A stretch of DNA of 64,000 bases, taken from positions 1 through 64,000 of the forward strand of contig NW_027490164.1 of NCBI RefSeq assembly GCF_050948175.1, written 5' to 3'. The position numbers and the translations under genes are program-made. The DNA comes from Xylocopa sonorina. Lineage: Eukaryota > Arthropoda > Insecta > Hymenoptera > Apidae. Below the pieces are notes generated by a model. That model searched no databases, had not been told where the DNA came from, and saw only the letters and a program-made list of their open reading frames with translations. Positions 14,001 through 25,702 of this stretch are shown in pieces (the stretch's first letter is position 1; the number at the start of each line of letters is the position of its first letter).

Positions 14001-15200
14001 TAGCGTCTGCAAATGTCTACCTATCGTAGCAATAGAGTTCTAATGCTTCTTAAAACGCGATATCGCATCTCATTTCTATGTTTCATGGTAGGATATAATA
14101 TGATTTGCGAAGTGTCATGTATTCCTCGTCTACACTTCAAATGAATGTAAATGCGACACTTCCTTGCAAGGAAATAGCGTCTGCAGATGTCTAGGTATCG
14201 TAGCAATAGCGTTCTTATGATTCTTAAAACGCGATATCGCATCTCATTTCCATGTTTCATGGTAAGATATAATATGATTTGCTATGTGTTATGTATTCCT
14301 CGTCTACACTGCAAACGAATGTAAATGCGACACTTCCTTGCAAGGAAATAGCGTTTGCAGATATCTACGTATCGTAGCAATAGAGTTCATATGATTCCTA
14401 AAACGCGATATCGCATCTCATTTCTATATTTCATGGTAAGATATAATATGATTTGCGAAGTGTTATGTATTCGTCGTCTACACTTCAAATGAATGTAAAT
14501 GCGACACTTCCTTGCAAGGAAATAGCGATTGCAGATGTCTACGTATCGTAGCAATAGAGTTCATATGATTCCTAAAACGCGATATCGCATCTCATTTCTA
14601 TGTTTCATGGTAAGATATAACATGATTTGCGAAGTGTTATGTATTCCTCGTCTACACTTCAAATGAATGTGAATGCGATACTTACTCGCTAGGAAATAGC
14701 GTTTGCAGATGTCTACGTATCGTAGCAATAGCTTTCTAATGCTTCTTAAAACGCGATATCGAATCTCATTTCTATGTTTCATGGTAAGGTATAATATGAT
14801 TTGCGAAGTGTTATGTATTCCTCGTCTACACTTCAAATGAATGTGAATGCGACACTTCCTCGCTAGGAAATAGCGTTTGCAGATGTCTACGTATCGTAGC
14901 AATAGAGTTCTAATGCTTCTTAAAACGCGATATCGCATCTCATTTCTATGTTTCATGGTCAAATATAATATGATTTGCGAAGTGTTATGTATTCCTCGTC
15001 TACACTTCAAATGAATGTAAATGCGACACTTCCTTGCTAGGAAATAGCGTTTGCAGATGTCTACGTATCGTAGCAATAGAGTTCAAATGCTTCTTAAAAC
15101 GAGATATTGCATCTCATATCTATGTTTCTTGATAAGATATAATATTCATTGCGAAGTGTTTTGCATTCCTCGTCTACGATTCAAATGAATGTAAATGCGA
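11068..15200. repeat. 12-mer HOR, period 2,089 bp, two tandem copies
   Basis: Copy 1 is about 11,068-13,156 and copy 2 about 13,157-15,2xx. The period is 12 x 174 + 1 bp. Shared private variants in the same order include GTAGCAATGGTGTTC, TAGTCCTCGTC, AAAACAAGATATCACATC, AAATCAATGTAAATG, AAAAAAGAGATATTGC and TTGCTATGTG. Single-base differences are few (for example TTCCTTGCAAGG against TTCCTGGCAAGG near 13,467, and GTCTATGTATCG against GTCTAGGTATCG). The extra base is the second A in the variant AAAAAAGAGATATT region or close by; I could not place it exactly. Confidence 0.88.
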
Positions 15201-17827
15201 CACTTCCTTGCAAGGAAATAGCGTTTGCAAATGTCTACCTATCGTAGCAATAGTGTTCTAATGCTTCTTAAAGCACGATATCGCATCTCATTTCTATGTT
15301 TCATGGTAAGATATAATATGATTTGCGAAGTATCATGTATTCCTCGTCTACACTTCAAATGAATGTAAATGCGACACTACCTTGCTAGGAAATAGCGTCT
15401 GCAGATGTCTAGGTATCGTAGCAATAGAGTTCTAATGCTTCTTAAAACGCGACATCGCATCTCATTTCAATGTTTCATGGTAAGATATAATATGATTTGC
15501 GAAGTGTTATGTATTCCTCGTCTACACTTCAAATGAATGTAAATGCGACACTTCCTTGCAAGGAAATAACGATTGCAGATGTCTATCGCTATTTCCTTGT
15601 GTATCGTAGCAATAGAGTTCATATGATTCTTAAAACGCGATATCACATATCATTTCTATGTTTCATGGTAAGATATAACATGATTTGCGAAGTGTTATGT
15701 ATTCCTCGTCTACACTTCAAATGAATGTGAATGCGATATTTCCTCGCTAGGAAATAGCGTTTGCAGATGTCTACGTATCGTAGCAATATCTTTCTAATGC
15801 TTCTTAAAACGCGATATCGAATCTCATTTCTATGTTTCATAGTAAGATATAATGTGATTTGCGAAGTGTTATGTATTCCTCGTCTACACTTCAAATGAAT
15901 GTAAATGCGACACTTCCTTGCTAGGAAATAGCGTCTGCAGATGTCTAGGTATCGTAGCAATAGTGTTCTAATGCTTCTTAAAACGCGATATCGCATCTCA
16001 TTTCTATGTTTCATGGTAAGATACAATGTGATTTGCGAAGTGTTATCTATTCCTCGTCTACACTTCAAATGAATGTAAATGCGACACTTCCTTGCAAGGA
16101 AATAGCGATTGCAGATGTCTACGTATCGTAGCAATAGAGTTCAAATGCTTCTTAAAACGAGATATTGCATCTCATATGTATGTTTCATGATAAGATATAA
16201 TATTCATTGCGAAGTGTTATGCATTCCTCGTCTACGTTTCAAATGAATGTAAATGCGACACTTCCTTGCTAGGAAATAGTGTCTGCAGATGTCTAGGTAT
16301 CGTAGCAATAGAGTTCTAATGCTACTTAAAACGCGATATCGCATCTCATTTCTATGTATCATGGTAAGATATAATATTCATTGCGAAGTGTTATGCATTC
16401 CTCGTCTACGATTCAAATGAATGTAAATGCGACACTTCCTTGCAAGGAAATAGCGTTTGCAGATGTCTACGTATCGTAGCAATAGAGTTCATATGCTTCT
16501 TAAAACGCGATATCGCATCTCATTTCTATGTTTCATGGTAAGATATAATATGATTCGCGAAGTGTTATGTATTCCTCGCCTACACTTCAAATGAATGCAA
16601 ATGCGACACTTCTTTGCTAGGAAATAGCGTTTGCAAATGTCTACCTATCGTAGCAATAGTGTTCTAATGCTTCTTAAAACGCGATATCGCATCTCATTTC
16701 TATGTTTCATGGTAAGATATAATATGATTTGCGAAGTGTCATGTATTCCTCGTCTACACCTCAAATGAATGTAAATGCGACACTTCCTTGCAAGGAAATA
16801 GCGTCTGCAGATGTCTAGGTATCGTAGCAATAGAGTTCTAATGCTTCTTAAAACGCGATATCGCATCTCATTTCTATGTTTCATGGTAAGATATAATATG
16901 ATTTGCGAAGTGTCACGTATTCCTCGCCTACACTTCAAATGAATGTAAATGCGACACTTCTTTGCAAGGAAATAGCGTTTGCAGATGTCTACGTATCGTA
17001 GCAATAGAGTTCCTATGATTCTTAAAACGCGATATCGTATCTCATTTCTATGTTTCATGGTAAGATATAATATGATTTGCGGAGTGTTATGTATTCCTCG
17101 TCTACACTTCAAATGAATCTAAATGCGACACTTCCTTGCAAGGAAATAGCGTTTGCAAATGTCTACCTATCGTAGCAGTAGTGTTCTAATGCTTCTTAGA
17201 ACGCGATGTCGCATCTCATTTCTATGTTTCAGGGTAAGATATAATATGATTTGCGAAGTGTTATGTGTTCCTCGTCTACACTTCAAATGAATGTAAATGC
17301 GACACTTCCTTGCAAGGAAATAGCGTTTGCAGATGTCTACGTATAGAAGCAATAGAGTTCAAATGCTTCTTAAAACGAGATGTTGCATCTCATATCTATG
17401 TTTCATGATAAGATATAATATTCATTGCGAAGTGTTATGCATTCCTCGTCTACGATTCAAATGGATGTAAATGCGACACTTCCTTGCTAGGAAATAGCGT
17501 TTGCAGATGTCTACGTATCGAAGCAATAGAGTTCAAATGCTTCTTAAAACAAGATATCGCATCTCAATTCTATATTTCATGATAAGATGTAATATTCATT
17601 GCGAAGTGTTATGCATTCCTCGTCTACGATTCAAATGAATGTAAATGCGACACTTCCTTGCAAGGAAATAGCGTTTGCAGATGTCTACGTATCGTAGCAA
17701 TAGAGTTCTTATGATTCTTGAAACACGATATCGCATCTCATTTCTATGTTCCATGGTAAGATATAATATGATTTGCGAAGTATTGTGTATTCCTCGTCTA
17801 CACTTCAAATGAATGTAAATGCGACAC
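15060..17827. repeat. Segmental duplication D2, copy 1 (7,496 / 7,148-bp offsets)
   Basis: The stretch 15,060-16,141 recurs at 22,556-23,637 (offset 7,496), including the unusual GTTTTGCATTCC and the 14-bp insertion at 15,586. The stretch 16,490-17,827 recurs at offset 7,148. The two offsets differ by 348 bp, so this copy has two extra monomers (about 16,141-16,490) that the other lacks. Those two extra monomers resemble about 18,055-18,400 (offset 1,914 bp, 11 units), which shows a further, older layer of duplication. Confidence 0.87.
15586..15598 (-). other. Inverted micro-copy (template-switch type insertion), first copy
   Basis: The normal unit reads GCAGATGTCTACGTATCG. Here the segment after GTCTA is TCGCTATTTCCTTGT, a net gain of 14 bp. 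TCGCTATTTCCTT is the reverse complement of AAGGAAATAGCGA, the sequence typical of the same unit about 25 bp upstream (here AAGGAAATAACGA at 15,560-15,572). The monomer is therefore 188 bp and can fold into a hairpin with a 12-of-13 matched stem. This is the signature of a local replication template switch. Confidence 0.85.
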
Positions 17828-19457
17828 TTCCTTGCTAGGAAATAGCGTCTGCACATGTCTAGGTATCGTAGCAATAGTGTTCTAATGCTTCTTAAAACGC
17901 GATATCGCATCACATTTCTATGTTTCATGGTAAGATACAATATGATTTGCGAAGTGTTATCTATTCCTCGTCTACACTTCAAATGAATGTAAATGCGACA
18001 CTTCCTTGCAAGGAAATAGCGATTGCAGATGTCTACGTATCGTAGCAATAGAGTTCAAATGCTTCTTAAAACGAGATATTGCATCTCATATGTATGTTTC
18101 ATGATAGGATATAATATTCATCGCGAAGTGTTATGCATTCCTCGTCTACGTTTCAAATGAATGTAAATGCGACACTTCCTTGCTAGGAAATAGTGTCTGC
18201 AGATGTCTAGGTATCGTAGCAATAGAGTTCTAATGCTACTTAAAACGCGATATCGCATCTCATTTCTATGTATCATGGTAAGATATAATATTCATTGCGA
18301 AGTGTTATGCATTCCTCGTCTACGATTCAAATGAATGTAAATGCGACACTTCCTTGCAAGGAAATAGCGTTTGCAGATGTCTACGTATCGTAGCAATAGA
18401 GTTCAAATGCTTCTTAAAACGCGATATCGCATCTCATTTCTATGTTTCATGGTAAGATATAATATGATTCGCGAAGTGTTATGTATTCCTCGCATACACT
18501 TCAAATGAATGCAAATGCGACACTTCTTTGCTAGGAAATAGCGTTTGCAAATGTCTACCTATCGTAGCAATAGTGTTCTAATGCTTCTTAAAACGCGATA
18601 TCGCATCTCATTTCTATGTTTCATGGTAAGATATAATATGATTTGCGAAGTGTCATGTATTCCTCGTCTACACTTCAAATGAATGTAAATGCGACACTTC
18701 CTTGCAAGGAAATAGCGTCTGCAGATGTCTAGGTATCGTAGCAATAGAGTTCTAATGCTTCTTAAAACGCGATATCGCATCTCATTTCTATGTTTCATGG
18801 TAAGATATAATACGATTTGCGAAGTGTTATGTATCCCTCGTCCACATTTCAAATAAAAGTAAATGCGACACTTCCTTGCAAGGAAATACTGATAGCAGAT
18901 GTCTACGTATCGTAGCAATATAGTTCATATGATTCTTAAAACGCGATATCGCATCTCATTTCTATGTTTCATGGTAAGATATAACATGATTTGCGAAGTG
19001 TTATGTATTCCTCGTCTACACTTCAAATGAATGTAAATGCGACACTTCTTTGCTAGGATATAGCGTTTGCAAATGTCTACCTATCGTAGCAATAGTGTTC
19101 TAATGCTTCTTAAAACGCGATATCGCATCTCATTTCTATGTTTCATGGTAAGATATAATATGGTTTGCGAAGTATCATGTATTCCTCGTCTACACTTCAA
19201 ATGAATGTTAATGCGACACTTCCTTGCTAGGAAATAGCGTCTGCAGATGTCTAGGTATCGTAGCAATAGAGTTCTAATGCTACTTAAAACGCGATAACGC
19301 ATCTCATTTCTATGTTTCATGGTAAGGTATAATATTCATTGCGAAGTGTTATGCATTCCTCGTCTATGATTCAAATGAATGTAAATGCGACACTTCCTTG
19401 CAAGGAAATAGCGTTTGCAGATGTCTACGTATCGTAGCAATAGAGTTCTTATGATTC
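16500..19457. repeat. 17-mer HOR, period 2,958 bp, copy 1
   Basis: Seventeen units in register (17 x 174 = 2,958). It starts near the junction before ATGATTCGCGAAG (16,553) and contains private variants including AAATGAATCTAAATG, TTTCAGGGTAAG, GTATAGAAGC, AAATGGATG, TATTGTGTATTCC, TTCCATGGTAAG and AATACTGATAGCAG. Every variant I checked recurs 2,958 bp later with no difference seen by eye. Internally, about 17.8-18.6k resembles 15.9-16.7k (11-unit offset). Confidence 0.9.
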
Positions 19458-22416
19458 TTAAAACGCGATATCGCATCTCATTTCTATGTTTCATGGTAAG
19501 ATATAATATGATTCGCGAAGTGTTATGTATTCCTCGCCTACACTTCAAATGAATGCAAATGCGACACTTCTTTGCTAGGAAATAGCGTTTGCAAATGTCT
19601 ACCTATCGTAGCAATAGTGTTCTAATGCTTCTTAAAACGCGATATCGCATCTCATTTCTATGTTTCATGGTAAGATATAATATGATTTGCGAAGTGTCAT
19701 GTATTCCTCGTCTACACCTCAAATGAATGTAAATGCGACACTTCCTTGCAAGGAAATAGCGTCTGCAGATGTCTAGGTATCGTAGCAATAGAGTTCTAAT
19801 GCTTCTTAAAACGCGATATCGCATCTCATTTCTATGTTTCATGGTAAGATATAATATGATTTGCGAAGTGTCACGTATTCCTCGCCTACACTTCAAATGA
19901 ATGTAAATGCGACACTTCTTTGCAAGGAAATAGCGTTTGCAGATGTCTACGTATCGTAGCAATAGAGTTCCTATGATTCTTAAAACGCGATATCGTATCT
20001 CATTTCTATGTTTCATGGTAAGATATAATATGATTTGCGGAGTGTTATGTATTCCTCGTCTACACTTCAAATGAATCTAAATGCGACACTTCCTTGCAAG
20101 GAAATAGCGTTTGCAAATGTCTACCTATCGTAGCAGTAGTGTTCTAATGCTTCTTAGAACGCGATGTCGCATCTCATTTCTATGTTTCAGGGTAAGATAT
20201 AATATGATTTGCGAAGTGTTATGTGTTCCTCGTCTACACTTCAAATGAATGTAAATGCGACACTTCCTTGCAAGGAAATAGCGTTTGCAGATGTCTACGT
20301 ATAGAAGCAATAGAGTTCAAATGCTTCTTAAAACGAGATGTTGCATCTCATATCTATGTTTCATGATAAGATATAATATTCATTGCGAAGTGTTATGCAT
20401 TCCTCGTCTACGATTCAAATGGATGTAAATGCGACACTTCCTTGCTAGGAAATAGCGTTTGCAGATGTCTACGTATCGAAGCAATAGAGTTCAAATGCTT
20501 CTTAAAACAAGATATCGCATCTCAATTCTATATTTCATGATAAGATGTAATATTCATTGCGAAGTGTTATGCATTCCTCGTCTACGATTCAAATGAATGT
20601 AAATGCGACACTTCCTTGCAAGGAAATAGCGTTTGCAGATGTCTACGTATCGTAGCAATAGAGTTCTTATGATTCTTGAAACACGATATCGCATCTCATT
20701 TCTATGTTCCATGGTAAGATATAATATGATTTGCGAAGTATTGTGTATTCCTCGTCTACACTTCAAATGAATGTAAATGCGACACTTCCTTGCTAGGAAA
20801 TAGCGTCTGCACATGTCTAGGTATCGTAGCAATAGTGTTCTAATGCTTCTTAAAACGCGATATCGCATCACATTTCTATGTTTCATGGTAAGATACAATA
20901 TGATTTGCGAAGTGTTATCTATTCCTCGTCTACACTTCAAATGAATGTAAATGCGACACTTCCTTGCAAGGAAATAGCGATTGCAGATGTCTACGTATCG
21001 TAGCAATAGAGTTCAAATGCTTCTTAAAACGAGATATTGCATCTCATATGTATGTTTCATGATAGGATATAATATTCATCGCGAAGTGTTATGCATTCCT
21101 CGTCTACGTTTCAAATGAATGTAAATGCGACACTTCCTTGCTAGGAAATAGTGTCTGCAGATGTCTAGGTATCGTAGCAATAGAGTTCTAATGCTACTTA
21201 AAACGCGATATCGCATCTCATTTCTATGTATCATGGTAAGATATAATATTCATTGCGAAGTGTTATGCATTCCTCGTCTACGATTCAAATGAATGTAAAT
21301 GCGACACTTCCTTGCAAGGAAATAGCGTTTGCAGATGTCTACGTATCGTAGCAATAGAGTTCAAATGCTTCTTAAAACGCGATATCGCATCTCATTTCTA
21401 TGTTTCATGGTAAGATATAATATGATTCGCGAAGTGTTATGTATTCCTCGCATACACTTCAAATGAATGCAAATGCGACACTTCTTTGCTAGGAAATAGC
21501 GTTTGCAAATGTCTACCTATCGTAGCAATAGTGTTCTAATGCTTCTTAAAACGCGATATCGCATCTCATTTCTATGTTTCATGGTAAGATATAATATGAT
21601 TTGCGAAGTGTCATGTATTCCTCGTCTACACTTCAAATGAATGTAAATGCGACACTTCCTTGCAAGGAAATAGCGTCTGCAGATGTCTAGGTATCGTAGC
21701 AATAGAGTTCTAATGCTTCTTAAAACGCGATATCGCATCTCATTTCTATGTTTCATGGTAAGATATAATACGATTTGCGAAGTGTTATGTATCCCTCGTC
21801 CACATTTCAAATAAAAGTAAATGCGACACTTCCTTGCAAGGAAATACTGATAGCAGATGTCTACGTATCGTAGCAATATAGTTCATATGATTCTTAAAAC
21901 GCGATATCGCATCTCATTTCTATGTTTCATGGTAAGATATAACATGATTTGCGAAGTGTTATGTATTCCTCGTCTACACTTCAAATGAATGTAAATGCGA
22001 CACTTCTTTGCTAGGATATAGCGTTTGCAAATGTCTACCTATCGTAGCAATAGTGTTCTAATGCTTCTTAAAACGCGATATCGCATCTCATTTCTATGTT
22101 TCATGGTAAGATATAATATGGTTTGCGAAGTATCATGTATTCCTCGTCTACACTTCAAATGAATGTTAATGCGACACTTCCTTGCTAGGAAATAGCGTCT
22201 GCAGATGTCTAGGTATCGTAGCAATAGAGTTCTAATGCTACTTAAAACGCGATAACGCATCTCATTTCTATGTTTCATGGTAAGGTATAATATTCATTGC
22301 GAAGTGTTATGCATTCCTCGTCTATGATTCAAATGAATGTAAATGCGACACTTCCTTGCAAGGAAATAGCGTTTGCAGATGTCTACGTATCGTAGCAATA
22401 GAGTTCTTATGATTCT
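19458..22416. repeat. 17-mer HOR, copy 2
   Basis: Appears to be an exact tandem copy of 16,500-19,457. A third partial copy, 23,701 to about 24,975, matches the first part but has diverged slightly (AAATGAATGTAAATG in place of AAATGAATCTAAATG near 24,260). Identity ends between 22,417 and 22,471, where ATGATTTGCG replaces ATGATTCGCG. Complete identity implies very recent expansion, or an assembly effect. Confidence 0.9.
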
Positions 22417-22465
22417 TAAAACGCGATATCGCATCTCATTTCTATGTTTCATGGTAAGATATAAT
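22292..22465. repeat. Representative left monomer carrying all three dyads
   Basis: This exact 174-bp unit shows the conserved internal architecture. It contains a 14-bp perfect palindrome TTCCTTGCAAGGAA (22,352-22,365), a 5-3-5 hairpin CTACG-TAT-CGTAG (22,383-22,395) and a 10-bp perfect palindrome GCGATATCGC (22,423-22,432). The three centres are about 30 and 38 bp apart. The last palindrome contains GATATC, an EcoRV site present in a large share of units, and TACGTA sits in the hairpin. No CENP-B-box-like motif (TTCG....A..CGGG) is present. The unit is A-type at its start but carries the B-type GCGATATCGC core, so sub-type markers do recombine. Confidence 0.9.
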
Positions 22466-22555
22466 ATGATTTGCGAAGTGTTATGTATTCCTCGTCTACA
22501 CTTCAAATGAATGTAAATGCGACACTTCCTTGCAAGGAAATAGCGATTGCAGATG

Positions 22556-24975
22556 TCTACGTATCGTAGCAATAGAGTTCAAATGCTTCTTAAAACGAGA
22601 TATTGCATCTCATATCTATGTTTCTTGATAAGATATAATATTCATTGCGAAGTGTTTTGCATTCCTCGTCTACGATTCAAATGAATGTAAATGCGACACT
22701 TCCTTGCAAGGAAATAGCGTTTGCAAATGTCTACCTATCGTAGCAATAGTGTTCTAATGCTTCTTAAAGCACGATATCGCATCTCATTTCTATGTTTCAT
22801 GGTAAGATATAATATGATTTGCGAAGTATCATGTATTCCTCGTCTACACTTCAAATGAATGTAAATGCGACACTACCTTGCTAGGAAATAGCGTCTGCAG
22901 ATGTCTAGGTATCGTAGCAATAGAGTTCTAATGCTTCTTAAAACGCGACATCGCATCTCATTTCAATGTTTCATGGTAAGATATAATATGATTTGCGAAG
23001 TGTTATGTATTCCTCGTCTACACTTCAAATGAATGTAAATGCGACACTTCCTTGCAAGGAAATAACGATTGCAGATGTCTATCGCTATTTCCTTGTGTAT
23101 CGTAGCAATAGAGTTCATATGATTCTTAAAACGCGATATCACATATCATTTCTATGTTTCATGGTAAGATATAACATGATTTGCGAAGTGTTATGTATTC
23201 CTCGTCTACACTTCAAATGAATGTGAATGCGATATTTCCTCGCTAGGAAATAGCGTTTGCAGATGTCTACGTATCGTAGCAATATCTTTCTAATGCTTCT
23301 TAAAACGCGATATCGAATCTCATTTCTATGTTTCATAGTAAGATATAATGTGATTTGCGAAGTGTTATGTATTCCTCGTCTGCACTTCAAATGAATGTAA
23401 ATGCGACACTTCCTTGCTAGGAAATAGCGTCTGCAGATGTCTAGGTATCGTAGCAATAGTGTTCTAATGCTTCTTAAAACGCGATATCGCATCTCATTTC
23501 TATGTTTCATGGTAAGATACAATGTGATTTGCGAAGTGTTATCTATTCCTCGTCTACACTTCAAATGAATGTAAATGCGACACTTCCTTGCAAGGAAATA
23601 GCGATTGCAGATGTCTACGTATCGTAGCAATAGAGTTCATATGCTTCTTAAAACGAGATATTGCATCTCATTTCTATGTTTCATGGTAAGATATAATATG
23701 ATTCGCGAAGTGTTATGTATTCCTCGCCTACACTTCAAATGAATGCAAATGCGACACTTCTTTGCTAGGAAATAGCGTTTGCAAATGTCTACCTATCGTA
23801 GCAATAGTGTTCTAATGCTTCTTAAAACGCGATATCGCATCTCATTTCTATGTTTCATGGTAAGATATAATATGATTTGCGAAGTGTCATGTATTCCTCG
23901 TCTACACCTCAAATGAATGTAAATGCGACACTTCCTTGCAAGGAAATAGCGTCTGCAGATGTCTAGGTATCGTAGCAATAGAGTTCTAATGCTTCTTAAA
24001 ACGCGATATCGCATCTCATTTCTATGTTTCATGGTAAGATATAATATGATTTGCGAAGTGTCACGTATTCCTCGCCTACACTTCAAATGAATGTAAATGC
24101 GACACTTCTTTGCAAGGAAATAGCGTTTGCAGATGTCTACGTATCGTAGCAATAGAGTTCCTATGATTCTTAAAACGCGATATCGTATCTCATTTCTATG
24201 TTTCATGGTAAGATATAATATGATTTGCGGAGTGTTATGTATTCCTCGTCTACACTTCAAATGAATGTAAATGCGACACTTCCTTGCAAGGAAATAGCGT
24301 TTGCAAATGTCTACCTATCGTAGCAGTAGTGTTCTAATGCTTCTTAGAACGCGATGTCGCATCTCATTTCTATGTTTCAGGGTAAGATATAATATGATTT
24401 GCGAAGTGTTATGTGTTCCTCGTCTACACTTCAAATGAATGTAAATGCGACACTTCCTTGCAAGGAAATAGCGTTTGCAGATGTCTACGTATAGAAGCAA
24501 TAGAGTTCAAATGCTTCTTAAAACGAGATGTTGCATCTCATATCTATGTTTCATGATAAGATATAATATTCATTGCGAAGTGTTATGCATTCCTCGTCTA
24601 CGATTCAAATGGATGTAAATGCGACACTTCCTTGCTAGGAAATAGCGTTTGCAGATGTCTACGTATCGAAGCAATAGAGTTCAAATGCTTCTTAAAACAA
24701 GATATCGCATCTCAATTCTATATTTCATGATAAGATGTAATATTCATTGCGAAGTGTTATGCATTCCTCGTCTACGATTCAAATGAATGTAAATGCGACA
24801 CTTCCTTGCAAGGAAATAGCGTTTGCAGATGTCTACGTATCGTAGCAATAGAGTTCTTATGATTCTTGAAACACGATATCGCATCTCATTTCTATGTTCC
24901 ATGGTAAGATATAATATGATTTGCGAAGTATTGTGTATTCCTCGTCTACACTTCAAATGAATGTAAATGCGACAT
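22556..24975. repeat. Segmental duplication D2, copy 2, with a two-monomer loss
   Basis: Partner of 15,060-17,827 with 348 bp (two units) fewer. At the join near 23,638-23,670 the unit is mosaic: TTCATATGCTTC matches the right flank, GAGATATTGCATCTC the left flank, and TTCTATGTTTCATGG the right flank again, all within about 45 bp. Similarity to copy 1 ends near 24,975, where this copy reads GCGACATTTTCTTGC instead of GCGACACTTCCTTGC. One substitution seen inside is CGTCTGCACTTC near 23,380 for CGTCTACACTTC. Confidence 0.85.
23082..23094 (-). other. Inverted micro-copy, second (duplicated) copy
   Basis: The same 13-bp inverted insertion as at 15,586, exactly 7,496 bp downstream, with the same partner AAGGAAATAACGA just upstream. 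The shared second mutation (AATAACG for AATAGCG) shows one event copied by duplication D2 and not two independent events. Confidence 0.85.
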
Positions 24976-25702
24976 TTTCTTGCAAGGAAATAGCGTTTGC
25001 AGATGTCAACGTATCGAAGCAATAGAGTTCTAATGCTTCTTAAAACGCGATTTCGCATCTCATTTCTATGTTTCATGGTGAGATATAGTATGATTTGCGA
25101 AGTGTGATGTATTCCTCGTCTACACTTCAAATGAATGTAAATGCGACACATCCTTGCTAGGAAATAGCGTTTGCAGAAGTCTACGTATCGTAGCAATAGA
25201 GTTCATATGATTCTTAAAACGCGATATCGCATCTCAATTCTATGTTTCATGGTAAGATATAACATGATTTGCGAAGTGTTGTGTATTCCTTGTCTACACT
25301 TCAAATGAATGTGAATGCGATACTTCCTCGCTAGGAAATAGCGTCTGCAGATGTCTAGGTATCGTAGCAATAGAGTTCTAATGCTACTTAAAACGCGATA
25401 TCGCATCTCATTTCTATATTTCATGGTAAGATATAATATTCATTGCGAAGTGTGATGTATTCTTCGTCTACACTTCAAATGAATGTAAATGCGACACTTC
25501 CTTGCTAGGAAATAGCGTTTGCAGATGTCTACGTATCGAAGCAATAGAGTTCAAATGCTTCTTAAAACGAGATATTGCATCTCATATCTATGTTTCCCGA
25601 TAAGATATAATATTCATTGCGAAGTGTTATGCATTCCTCGTCTACGATTCAAATGAATGTAAATGCGGCACTTCCTTGCAAGGAAATAGCGTTTGCAGAT
25701 GT

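Noticed and set aside
22423..22432. GCGATATCGC and TTCCTTGCAAGGAA as transcription-factor operators or terminators
   Set aside because: They are repeated in many units with no gene nearby, so they are structural parts of the satellite and not regulators of a particular gene.
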